NCBI GenBank assembly: GCA_014874235.1
Contig: JACWAC010000040.1
Span: 1 to 9,986 of the forward strand
Direction: 5' to 3'
DNA from: Thermoplasmatales archaeon
GTDB taxonomy: Archaea; Thermoplasmatota; Thermoplasmata; Thermoplasmatales; GCA-001856825
Length of the DNA stretch: 9,986 nucleotides
The position numbers and the translations under genes were made by a program. Of this stretch, positions 1-5,918 are shown one piece after another; position 1 is the first letter of the stretch, and each line of letters opens with the position of its first letter. Below the pieces are notes generated by a model. It made no database searches. It was given only the letters and a program-made list of their open reading frames with translations, and was not told where the DNA came from.

Positions 1-25
1 AAATAACATGGAAACAAGAAATAAT
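1..25 (-). terminator. T-rich stretch after tRNA-Ser (possible archaeal terminator)
   Basis: On the minus strand, the DNA 15 to 40 bases beyond the 3' end of the tRNA-Ser gene is rich in T with two short T runs. Archaeal RNA polymerase commonly stops in such T-rich tracts without a hairpin. The runs are only three bases long, so this is a weak call. Confidence 0.25.
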
Positions 26-40
26 CGAACCGAATGGAAC

Positions 41-120
41 GCGGGGAGGGGGAATCGAACCCCCGTTCCCATAGGGAAACGGCTTAGCAGGCCGTCGCCT
101 TACCGCTCGGCTATCCCCGC
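41..120 (-). tRNA. tRNA-Ser (anticodon GCU)
   Basis: The minus strand folds as a complete class II tRNA: a 7-pair acceptor stem (GCGGGGA with TCCCCGC), a 3-pair D stem (GCC/GGC), a 5-pair anticodon stem with loop CTGCTAA, a long variable arm (TTCCC-TAT-GGGAA), and a 5-pair T stem of G:C pairs with loop TTCGATT. Anticodon GCU plus the long variable arm identify serine (AGC/AGU codons). CCA is not encoded, as is usual in archaea. I see no TATA box at the expected distance upstream, since that DNA is coding sequence of the gene at 111-281. The tRNA is therefore probably transcribed together with that gene and cut out by RNase P. Confidence 0.96.
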
Positions 121-281
121 TGTATCTTACCGTATTTATCGGACATCTCGGTAGCGAGTTGTTCCAGAATTTCTTCCAGATCTTCTCCTTCCAGTACCAG
201 CTCGTCACCACTGGAATATGATATGACTACCCTGAACGTCTCGCCATCGTGATAAACATCTACCTCTCCCAGCTTCTGCAT
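111..281 (-). CDS. small acidic conserved-looking protein, 56 aa, overlapping tRNA-Ser
   Basis: A 56-codon frame (ATG at 281, TAG at 111-113) encodes an acidic protein starting MQKLGEVDVYHDGETFRVVI. An alternating hydrophobic N-terminal half (predicted beta strands) is followed by a Glu-rich helix around residues 33-46. I do not recognise the family. A GTG at 284 and a TTG at 290 are in frame upstream, but ATG is preferred; it lies about 28 bases from the centre of a TATA-like box at 306-313. The codons resemble those of neighbouring genes. Oddly, the last 10 bases, including the whole stop codon, are the first 10 bases of the tRNA-Ser gene on the same strand (the stop is tRNA positions 8-10). 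Gene reality is inferred from composition, promoter placement and the otherwise unused space. Confidence 0.68.
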   Translation of the reverse strand: MQKLGEVDVYHDGETFRVVISYSSGDELVLEGEDLEEILEQLATEMSDKYGKIQRG

Positions 282-305
282 CACAATCAAACGTGATAAA
301 TGCTC

Positions 306-313
306 TTTATTAA
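306..313 (-). promoter_or_regulatory. TATA box for the 56-aa gene and probably tRNA-Ser
   Basis: The minus strand reads TTAATAAA, centred about 28 bases before the ATG at 281 and about 25 before the in-frame GTG at 284. This spacing fits a leaderless or nearly leaderless archaeal mRNA. It is also the nearest good promoter for the tRNA-Ser gene downstream. Confidence 0.5.
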
Positions 314-354
314 CATTTTCCGTCCAAAAATTAGCCTAATTCGCTGTATGAACC

Positions 355-364
355 TTTATTTATT
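355..364 (+). promoter_or_regulatory. TATA box, leaderless start at 386
   Basis: TTTATTTATT is centred about 26 bases before the ATG at 386, the distance expected between an archaeal TATA box and the transcription start. The mRNA should begin at or next to the ATG. This argues against an in-frame TTG at 368, which lies upstream of the predicted transcript start. Confidence 0.6.
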
Positions 365-385
365 GATTTGGCTTGCTTGAGAAGC

Positions 386-904
386 ATGGATCAACCCGAT
401 ACCGAGGGGCGAAAGATTGTCTATAGGGGAATTTCGAGTTCAGTAAAGGTTCCGTTCGAAAACGAGTCGTTTGCCGGCCTATTGAATGCCGTTGAGGCGG
501 AAAAGAGAGACGGCTTGGTCAACATCGTAATCTCGGACAGAGAGGTTGGAACTTTGAGAATCGAGCTCGGGAAGATTTATCTGAACGAGATAGTCGACCA
601 AACCCCCCAGGAACTGGATCTTCTCAAAAAGTACCCGGTCTACGGAAGAATAGCCCTAAGATCCCTGATGGAAAAGTATGTGGATACTGTGGCGGACGAT
701 GCAATCGAAGATGATGAATTCCTTAAAGAGATCAGGAGCGACCCTGACAACAGAAGAGTCGACAATCAACGCTTTATCCTTCTGCTGTGGGACCGCTACT
801 GGGATGTTTCTTCAAGATTTAGGGGAGATGCCAAGGATGGCATCTATGTTGTTTCGGAAAGAAATGTCTGGGATGAGAACGACAAGAATTCCTTTAACTC
901 ATAG
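386..904 (+). CDS. uncharacterised protein, 172 aa (possible PATAN/DUF4388-like N-terminal half)
   Basis: I do not recognise this protein with certainty. It is soluble and acidic, with no signal peptide or membrane segment. Residues about 20-85 (from PFENESFAGLLNAVEAEKRD to the helix ending near LRSLMEKYV) have a pattern like PATAN/DUF4388 domains: a helix, a small beta sheet around VNIVISDREVGTLRIELGKI, then 'YGRIALRSLM'. That likeness is by eye and weak. The C-terminal half is helical and charged, with an aromatic patch around LLLWDRYWDV. The ATG at 386 is chosen over TTG at 368 because the TATA box predicts a leaderless transcript starting there. The gene converges on HMG-CoA reductase with 2 bases between the stop codons. 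Confidence 0.8.
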   Translation: MDQPDTEGRKIVYRGISSSVKVPFENESFAGLLNAVEAEKRDGLVNIVISDREVGTLRIELGKIYLNEIVDQTPQELDLLKKYPVYGRIALRSLMEKYVDTVADDAIEDDEFLKEIRSDPDNRRVDNQRFILLLWDRYWDVSSRFRGDAKDGIYVVSERNVWDENDKNSFNS

Positions 905-906
905 AG

Positions 907-2169
907 TTAGTTGATCTCCCTAATTTTTCTCAGCATCTCAGCGGCAACATCTCCTCTTATTTTCCTTTCCTTGACCATCATCTCCGCCAACTTGTCTATC
1001 TCTTCTCCCTTGGCTCCTGCGGAAACTGCTACATTTCTAGCGTGCAGTCCCATATGACCCTTCTGGATCCCTTCCATTGCCAGCGCTCTTATTGCACCGA
1101 AATTCTGTGCAAGTCCGACAGACGCAAGAACATTTGCAAATTCTTTGGCTGAAGAAATTCCCAGAACCTTCCTCATCAGTTTAGCCTTCGGATGAGTTGC
1201 AGTCGCCCCTCCCACTATCCCAACTGCGAGAGGAAGTTCTATGTAGCCCACAAGATCTCCATCATCATTTATCTCCCACCTTGTCAAAGAGGTGTACCGG
1301 TTAACTGCCGCATATGCATGGGCCCCTGCTTCTATAGCTCTCCAGTCGTTTGCAGTTGCGATGAGCACAGCGTCTATCCCATTCATTATCCCCTTGTTGT
1401 GAGTTGTTGCCCTGTAGGGGTCGATTCTTGCAAACTTGTATGCTTCCACGATACCTTCAACGGCTTCATCGCCTCCCACCGTCTTCCGATCAAATATCGC
1501 GTAGGAACTCGTCGTCCTGTACGTAGCCAGATTACTGAGAATCCTCAGCCGGACATTTCCCTTTGATATTTCAGAAATGTGAGGAGCAAGGTACTCCGCC
1601 ATCGTATTTACAGCGTTGGCGCCCATTGCGTCCCTCACATCTACCAGTAGATGAACAACGATCATCGGTTCCTTCTCGTCGATGACTCTCACTTCTAAGT
1701 CCTTGGCACCGCCGCCGACCTTAACCAGAACCGGATCCTGGGAATTTGCCAGTTCAATGAGTTCCTTCTTTTTTTCTAGGATCCTGAATTTTGCCCCGAA
1801 TGGATCGGATACTCCGGTAAGCTCTATCTGGCCGATCATCACTGGTTCAGAGGATACGGATCTGAACCCTCCCTTTACTCTAGCCGTCCGGGCAGCATTG
1901 GATGCAGCCGCTACAACGCTTGGCTCCTCTATCGCCATTGGTACCAGGTAGTCCTTCTGGTTGACCAAGAAATTGACAGCAATTCCGATAGGCACTTCCA
2001 TGACCGAAACGACATTCTCTATCATGTGGTCTGCAGTTGATTCTCCCAGGCTTCCCATGTTCCTCAACAATGACATCTCATCCTCGTTGAGGTTCCCCAA
2101 CTTTCTCAGGACCTCCCTTCTTTCTTCTACGGATAGCTTGTAGAATCCAGAAATGCTCGAACTGGGCAT
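907..2169 (-). CDS. hmgA: HMG-CoA reductase, class II (bacterial type)
   Basis: Reduces 3-hydroxy-3-methylglutaryl-CoA to mevalonate with NAD(P)H, the committed step to isoprenoids and archaeal ether lipids. It aligns throughout with the class II enzyme of Pseudomonas mevalonii. Numbered from this start: EEPSVVAAAS with catalytic Glu82, cofactor-site DAMGAN at 180-185, ATHNKGIMNG with Lys259, NDWRAIEAGAHAYA with Asp275, and GHMGLHARN with His372. These match Glu83, Lys267, Asp283 and His381 of the Pseudomonas enzyme with nearly the same spacing. There is no membrane anchor, so it is cytosolic. The start at 2169 (420 aa) gives the class II N-terminal length and lies about 26 bases from a TATA-like box. 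An ATG at 2208 would add 13 residues, read largely from promoter DNA. Most archaea have class I enzymes; the class II form in Thermoplasmatales is a known ancient acquisition from bacteria. Cofactor preference is not decided here. Confidence 0.97.
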   Translation of the reverse strand: MPSSSISGFYKLSVEERREVLRKLGNLNEDEMSLLRNMGSLGESTADHMIENVVSVMEVPIGIAVNFLVNQKDYLVPMAIEEPSVVAAASNAARTARVKGGFRSVSSEPVMIGQIELTGVSDPFGAKFRILEKKKELIELANSQDPVLVKVGGGAKDLEVRVIDEKEPMIVVHLLVDVRDAMGANAVNTMAEYLAPHISEISKGNVRLRILSNLATYRTTSSYAIFDRKTVGGDEAVEGIVEAYKFARIDPYRATTHNKGIMNGIDAVLIATANDWRAIEAGAHAYAAVNRYTSLTRWEINDDGDLVGYIELPLAVGIVGGATATHPKAKLMRKVLGISSAKEFANVLASVGLAQNFGAIRALAMEGIQKGHMGLHARNVAVSAGAKGEEIDKLAEMMVKERKIRGDVAAEMLRKIREIN

Positions 2170-2190
2170 AGGAGATGATGAACCTAGCGA

Positions 2191-2204
2191 ATAAAGATTT
2201 ATCT
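2191..2204. promoter_or_regulatory. overlapping divergent TATA boxes for HMG-CoA reductase and tsr3
   Basis: A 14-base AT-rich block holds two facing TATA-like boxes. On the plus strand, ATTTATCT (2197-2204) is centred about 25 bases before the tsr3 ATG at 2225. On the minus strand, ATCTTTAT (2191-2198) is centred about 26 bases before an ATG at 2169 in the reductase gene. Both spacings predict leaderless mRNAs. The boxes overlap by two bases, so the two transcription complexes probably exclude each other. Confidence 0.5.
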
Positions 2205-2224
2205 TCATTCACACTATAATTGCG

Positions 2225-2710
2225 ATGGTAAGGGACGTTCCCCTGATTCTGTACAAGAGCGAAGACGATCCCAAGAAGTGTACGGCCAGAAAGTTGAGAA
2301 GATTCCACCTTGCGATTTTCATCAGCAGGATACCCTCGAGGAGTGTGATACTTTACTCTGATTCTCCTGTGAGGCTCTCGCCGGAGGATTCTTCGAGCCA
2401 GCACCTGGTAGCAATAGACGTATCGTGGGAGAACGTGGACAACTATCACTTTCCGTCCGAGTCTACCAGGTCTCTTCCTTACATGCTCGCCGCAAATCCA
2501 GTGAATTACGGGAAGCCATACAAGCTCTCCACGGTTGAGGCAATCGCTGCCTCTTACTATATATTGGGAAAGAAGGAGTTAGCGCTCAGACTGCTCTCGA
2601 AATTCTCTTGGGGAATACAGTTCATAAACCTGAACCAGAACCCACTGAACGACTACTCAAAGGCAAGAAACTCTGCGGAAATAAGGGAGATTGAAAAACT
2701 CTACTTCTAG
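2225..2710 (+). CDS. tsr3: Tsr3, small-subunit rRNA aminocarboxypropyltransferase (DUF367)
   Basis: Transfers the 3-amino-3-carboxypropyl group from S-adenosylmethionine to a uridine or pseudouridine of small-subunit rRNA (helix 31 region), a late step in ribosome maturation. The 161 residues show the family's motifs in order: DDPKKCTARKL at 14-24, LSPED at 51-55, AIDVSW at 63-68, and the long signature LPYMLAANPVNYGKPYKLST at 84-103. LLSKFSWG follows at 123-130. Length is typical for short archaeal members, which lack the acidic C-terminal tail of eukaryotic Tsr3. The ATG at 2225 is supported by the TATA box at 2197-2204 (leaderless). It is divergent from HMG-CoA reductase. It converges on the PP-loop gene, the two stop codons sharing the palindrome CTAG. 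Confidence 0.96.
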   Translation: MVRDVPLILYKSEDDPKKCTARKLRRFHLAIFISRIPSRSVILYSDSPVRLSPEDSSSQHLVAIDVSWENVDNYHFPSESTRSLPYMLAANPVNYGKPYKLSTVEAIAASYYILGKKELALRLLSKFSWGIQFINLNQNPLNDYSKARNSAEIREIEKLYF

Positions 2711-4095
2711 GTCCACTCGCCATTCTGAAGGCGTGTGGTTCCTTTTGTGTATTCCTTCAGTATGTCCATGATCTTCCCCCTCCACTTTTCGTCGATCAAC
2801 TGGCTGTTGCTGAATTCCGGATCCTCGTGGATCTTTTCCACGTGCTCATTGTACTTGCCATGCTCACCCTTGGATATGAGAAATCTTGAGTGCTCCCTCT
2901 CATCTTCATCAAGCCTGAACACTCTTTCCATGTACGTGTTAGAGAAATCCTGGATATCCTGCTCCCTGTAGTTAATTGTTCTCGGATCTATTCCATTTGC
3001 ACTCAGGAAGAGGAGAATTCCATCGCACTTTGTACACCTTCCGCAAGGAACAATCTGTCCGTTATCGTCGTGACAGCTGTGGCAGGATCTCTGCAACTTT
3101 GCGAGTTCCGGATATCTGTTGAACAGTATCCTCTCCTCAATCAGTCCGGTAATGTTCCTTAGGGCTGAGTAGAACTTTATGCCATACCCTATACCCCGAA
3201 AGTACTCATTGAGTGCTATGTCGAATGACTGAGTCTGATCGTATATCGCATAGTAGTGACTGACTCCAAACTCTGGATTGAATCCTCTTGGATCATCAAA
3301 CTCGTCACCCTTCATTACCCCCGAAATCCCGAACTTCTTGTAGTAGGGAAGGGAAGAGAATAGGTAGACGGGGAAGATGAAGAGTTGAACCGGGTACGTA
3401 TCGGACCACATGGTGATCGCTTTGTCGTTGAGAGCTTTCACCTTTGAATTCATTCTTCTGTAGAATCTGTCTATGGTCGTCCAGATTCTGAGAGTGTTCT
3501 CGTGAGTTGCCTGGAAATAGTCGTATGCAACGCTTGCCGTCTTCCAGTGACCGCCGGACTCGTTTACGAAAATTGGATAAACGGTAGCTCCGACCTCTTT
3601 CATGATTCCATAGGTCAGGAGACTATCCTTTCCGCCACTAGACATGATGGCAACAGATCCATCACCGTTGTTGTTGAAAGTGGTTCTGAAATTCGGCTCA
3701 ATGCTTATGTTCATTCTAGGACAATAGCTCGCTTCTTCCAGGCTCGGTGATCCCGGAATGTACTCTGCCAGGTAGAACTCTCTCCTCTTGAGCAGTTTGT
3801 TTACATAGATTTCCCTGCTGTTTATCACCATCATCTTCTGGATGAAATCGTAGTCTTGTTGCGTTATCGGGAAGTCTGCTTCAATCTCACTCGTGAACAG
3901 GGAATAGTTCACCAATGGAATTAGCGATAACAGCCTTAGATCCTGCTTGTCAGCAGTTATCGGGAAATCATAGCTGAAGGATAGCTGGATCTCTTCGCCA
4001 TCGACTATGTACCTAAGGGAGATAAGATCATTCCGGAGTTCCGGTTCGAGCAATCTTATTCTTTCAATCGATGATAATTTGCCTCTGGCTTGCAA
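2707..4095 (-). CDS. PP-loop ATP pyrophosphatase family protein, QueC/MurL-like
   Basis: A 462-residue protein with a PP-loop nucleotide-binding motif SSGGKDSLL at 152-160, of the type that cleaves ATP to AMP and pyrophosphate. Further on are MKGDEFDDPR (261-270), YDQTQSFDIALNEYF (285-299) and a cysteine cluster at 338, 341, 351, 354 and 357 (CHSC-9-CGRCTKC) that probably binds zinc. This layout resembles QueC and, more closely by eye, the C-terminal domain of MurL, the ATP-dependent epimerase that turns L-Glu into D-Glu in a bacterial muramyl dipeptide. The first ~140 residues are a separate beta-rich domain; the last ~90 are charged and helical. Start is TTG at 4095 with GGTGG six bases upstream, overlapping the DUF1611 gene by 32 bases. 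Function is not established; a true MurL role is doubtful in an organism without peptidoglycan. Confidence 0.85.
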   Translation of the reverse strand: MQARGKLSSIERIRLLEPELRNDLISLRYIVDGEEIQLSFSYDFPITADKQDLRLLSLIPLVNYSLFTSEIEADFPITQQDYDFIQKMMVINSREIYVNKLLKRREFYLAEYIPGSPSLEEASYCPRMNISIEPNFRTTFNNNGDGSVAIMSSGGKDSLLTYGIMKEVGATVYPIFVNESGGHWKTASVAYDYFQATHENTLRIWTTIDRFYRRMNSKVKALNDKAITMWSDTYPVQLFIFPVYLFSSLPYYKKFGISGVMKGDEFDDPRGFNPEFGVSHYYAIYDQTQSFDIALNEYFRGIGYGIKFYSALRNITGLIEERILFNRYPELAKLQRSCHSCHDDNGQIVPCGRCTKCDGILLFLSANGIDPRTINYREQDIQDFSNTYMERVFRLDEDEREHSRFLISKGEHGKYNEHVEKIHEDPEFSNSQLIDEKWRGKIMDILKEYTKGTTRLQNGEWT

Positions 4096-5128
4096 AATCA
4101 GCCACCAATTCTCCTAGTCTTTCCATGTCCAGCATCGGTATGATAGCAGGTATGTGATACTTGGATTCGTACTCCTGGGACGCCTGCATCGCTTCCTGTG
4201 CAGTCAGGTTCTGAGTGTTGACGGTTACTGCAACTACCTTCTTTCCCGATAACAGTTCTAGTATCTTTATGACTCTCCCCGGATCCGGCATTGGGTAACT
4301 TTCGAATCCGTCAAGGAGCTTTCGCCCGGGTGCATCCTGAAGGATTATTGCGTCCGGCCTCCCCGCAGCAATTATCTCAAAACTTCCGGGATATGCCGGA
4401 TGAACTACTGAACCCTGGCCCTCTAGAAGTATGAAGTCCGGAGTGTTCTTTCTCCAGGCTTCAACAACTTCGTTCTCTATTGCACCGGCAACGAAGTCGT
4501 TGACAGTCGCATCTATGACTGCGGTGTGTTCTATACCCTGCATCCAGGAAGTCTGTCCCGTTCCAATCATTTCTGCAGTGAAGCCTCTCCTCTGCAATTC
4601 TTTCATCAGCATGATTGTCGTTGTTCTCTTTCCGATCGCACTGTCTGTTCCGAGCACTGCAATCTTGAATGACTTGACTTTTTCGATTTCTCCGGTGAAA
4701 GGAATCTTTCTGTCCCTGAATATTTTTCTTACATCTATGAGCTCGACGTTCTTTTCTTGGGCTAGTCTGTACAACTCAGGATCGTCAGAAATGAAATCGT
4801 GAAGTCCATTTACAATGCTTATACCCTTAGAGATTGCCTTCTTCACAATTTTCCTGTATTCGAGTGGGAGTATTCCTCCGTCAGTAGCCGCACCTATTAT
4901 GAGATATTTCGGACCGTACATAAGACAGTCTTCCAAAGATGCCACGATCGGAATGCCCTTGTTCCTCCCCTCCAGGTATTCGCCTGCATCCAATCCAACA
5001 AGCTGTGAATCGATCACTGCAACGATCTTGTACTTCGTGGAGAATCTGACTAGTCCGTGAGCGGTTTTTCCATAGGTGGAGGAGAAAACCTTCTCTGCCA
5101 GTATCACAGCTCTATCCATGCCTATCAT
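4064..5128 (-). CDS. DUF1611 family P-loop protein (DgcN-like)
   Basis: A 354-residue two-domain protein. Residues ~1-145 resemble a Rossmann-like N-terminal domain (IVAVIDSQLVGLDAGEYL, YLIIGAATDGGILP). Residues ~155-350 form a P-loop domain with Walker A GTDSAIGKRTTT at 160-171, TGQTSWMQG at 190-198, and EGQGSVVHPAYPG at 236-248, the hallmark of DUF1611. One bacterial member, DgcN, is described as a D-glutamate N-acetyltransferase working with the epimerase-family protein DgcA; other members lie beside dipeptide epimerase genes. Substrate here is not shown by sequence. ATG at 5128 forms a 4-base ATGA overlap with the preceding 69-aa gene and has GGTGGAG eight bases upstream; ATG at 5119 is an alternative. 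No DgcA or dipeptide epimerase lies in the window; the partner is the PP-loop protein. Confidence 0.92.
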   Translation of the reverse strand: MIGMDRAVILAEKVFSSTYGKTAHGLVRFSTKYKIVAVIDSQLVGLDAGEYLEGRNKGIPIVASLEDCLMYGPKYLIIGAATDGGILPLEYRKIVKKAISKGISIVNGLHDFISDDPELYRLAQEKNVELIDVRKIFRDRKIPFTGEIEKVKSFKIAVLGTDSAIGKRTTTIMLMKELQRRGFTAEMIGTGQTSWMQGIEHTAVIDATVNDFVAGAIENEVVEAWRKNTPDFILLEGQGSVVHPAYPGSFEIIAAGRPDAIILQDAPGRKLLDGFESYPMPDPGRVIKILELLSGKKVVAVTVNTQNLTAQEAMQASQEYESKYHIPAIIPMLDMERLGELVADFASQRQIIID

Positions 5129-5334
5129 AGGACCACTCCACCGATTTCCAAAATAGATGGATGTGTGCTGTTGCCAGTCTCTAAGAATGCATCTTTTCTC
5201 TCAATAATACCCAATGTGTCTAGTCCACTCGGCGTTTGAAAAACTCCGGTGAGACCGAACACGTCATCTAAACAAGTGACACGAAAAACGGTCGTGCCGC
5301 CTGGGTCTGAATCTTCGTTATCTTCCTCGGTCAA
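5125..5334 (-). CDS. hypothetical 69-aa protein, first gene of the DUF1611 operon
   Basis: I do not recognise this protein. It has an acidic N terminus (MTEEDNEDSDPGG) and then a compact stretch rich in Thr, Gly and hydrophobic residues (VFRVTCLDDVFGLTGVFQ). There is no membrane segment and no known motif. The start is TTG at 5334, the only usual initiator after an in-frame TAG at 5341-5343, with a seven-base Shine-Dalgarno GAGGAGG at 5346-5352. Its stop overlaps the DUF1611 start codon as ATGA, which implies translational coupling. A strong TATA box at 5380-5387 precedes it. The good ribosome site and the coupling argue that it is expressed. It could be a regulatory or scaffold subunit, or a remnant of a larger gene. 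Confidence 0.65.
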   Translation of the reverse strand: MTEEDNEDSDPGGTTVFRVTCLDDVFGLTGVFQTPSGLDTLGIIERKDAFLETGNSTHPSILEIGGVVL

Positions 5335-5340
5335 ATTTAA

Positions 5341-5387
5341 CTAGTCCTCCTCAGAGGTCAATTGAGGAAGAAAAATGAGTTATATAA
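5341..5387. promoter_or_regulatory. promoter of the DUF1611 operon: TATA box, palindromes and Shine-Dalgarno
   Basis: TTATATAA at 5380-5387 is a perfect palindromic TATA box. Read on the minus strand it places transcription start near 5357, giving a short leader with GAGGAGG (5346-5352) before the TTG at 5334. Between box and leader lies TCAATTGA (5358-5365), a perfect 8-base palindrome. CCTCA (5349-5353) and TGAGG (5363-5367) form an inverted repeat around the predicted start. This is a plausible operator, though short. The same TATA box could serve the plus-strand gene at 5490 with a leader of about 80 bases. Confidence 0.5.
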
Positions 5388-5489
5388 GAATTTTGTACTG
5401 TTGCTGGTAAGATGTATCAGCTTTACCCCCGAATTTTTGAAAGTGGATCCTCAAGAAAAGAATAAGAATATCAAAAAAATAGAGCATTC

Positions 5490-5912
5490 ATGTTTGAACT
5501 CCAGGTCAAACTTAAGAATGCTTCGACAGGAAATGACATTGATAGGCTCCTATCCGAGTTCCTTTTCGACATTGGATATCTCGAGGAAAGAGGGGAATTC
5601 AGTCTTGAAGCAGTAAGGGATAGCGTTCCTTTCAGACTATTCAAGGAAGTGTTTCTTCTGCGTGCCGATAAGACATGGCCGGTGAACGAGCTAATGACCT
5701 ACCTTGATACAACCAAACCTACCCTTTACAGACACCTTAACAGACTGAAGGGCCTGGAGATCGTTCAGGAAGTCCAGCTGGGGAAGGAAAAAGGATATGT
5801 TATGCGGTACAATTCCCTCTCTCTTGCCTGGAGTTTCGTCGAATCAAATGTGAAGATGGCAATGGACAACTACAGGAAGAGGGTCGAGAATATCCAGACA
5901 ATGATTGAGTGA
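5490..5912 (+). CDS. winged-helix DNA-binding protein, 140 aa
   Basis: A probable transcription factor of the ArsR/MarR-like winged-helix type. The core is at residues ~50-106: a helix (FRLFKEVFLL), then WPVNELMTYLDTTKPTLYRH as the helix-turn-helix with recognition helix around KPTLYRHLNRL. A wing around VQEVQLGKEKGYVMRY follows, and then a C-terminal helix (~109-139) suited to dimerisation. There is no ligand or metal motif such as the ArsR cysteine pair. The ATG at 5490 is the only start between an in-frame TAA at 5463 and the domain. No clear Shine-Dalgarno is seen. The gene at 5919 follows after six bases, so the two are co-transcribed. Divergent placement from the DUF1611 operon makes that operon a candidate target, by inference only. 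Confidence 0.85.
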   Translation: MFELQVKLKNASTGNDIDRLLSEFLFDIGYLEERGEFSLEAVRDSVPFRLFKEVFLLRADKTWPVNELMTYLDTTKPTLYRHLNRLKGLEIVQEVQLGKEKGYVMRYNSLSLAWSFVESNVKMAMDNYRKRVENIQTMIE

Positions 5913-5918
5913 TTTGCA

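Noticed and set aside
2215..2220. TATAAT, identical to a bacterial -10 box
   Set aside because: Its position 5 bases before the tsr3 ATG fits neither bacterial nor archaeal promoter spacing, and the host is archaeal.
2078..2449. 123-codon open frame on the minus strand across the HMG-CoA reductase/tsr3 junction
   Set aside because: It lies antisense to Tsr3 motifs and over the reductase N terminus in another frame, crosses the divergent promoters, and its translation has no family-like features.
4431..4802. 123-codon plus-strand frame inside the DUF1611 gene
   Set aside because: It is antisense to the conserved P-loop domain, has Ser/Leu/Phe-rich shadow composition, and shows no ribosome site.
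5375..5410. 11-codon frame (MSYIRILYCCW) that could be a leader peptide
   Set aside because: It overlaps the TATA box and would start before the predicted transcript start. Attenuation by leader peptides is not expected here.
5362..5616. 84-codon plus-strand frame starting with TTG upstream of the winged-helix gene
   Set aside because: It runs out of frame into the winged-helix gene, and its translation has no domain. The ATG at 5490 frame carries a clear helix-turn-helix.
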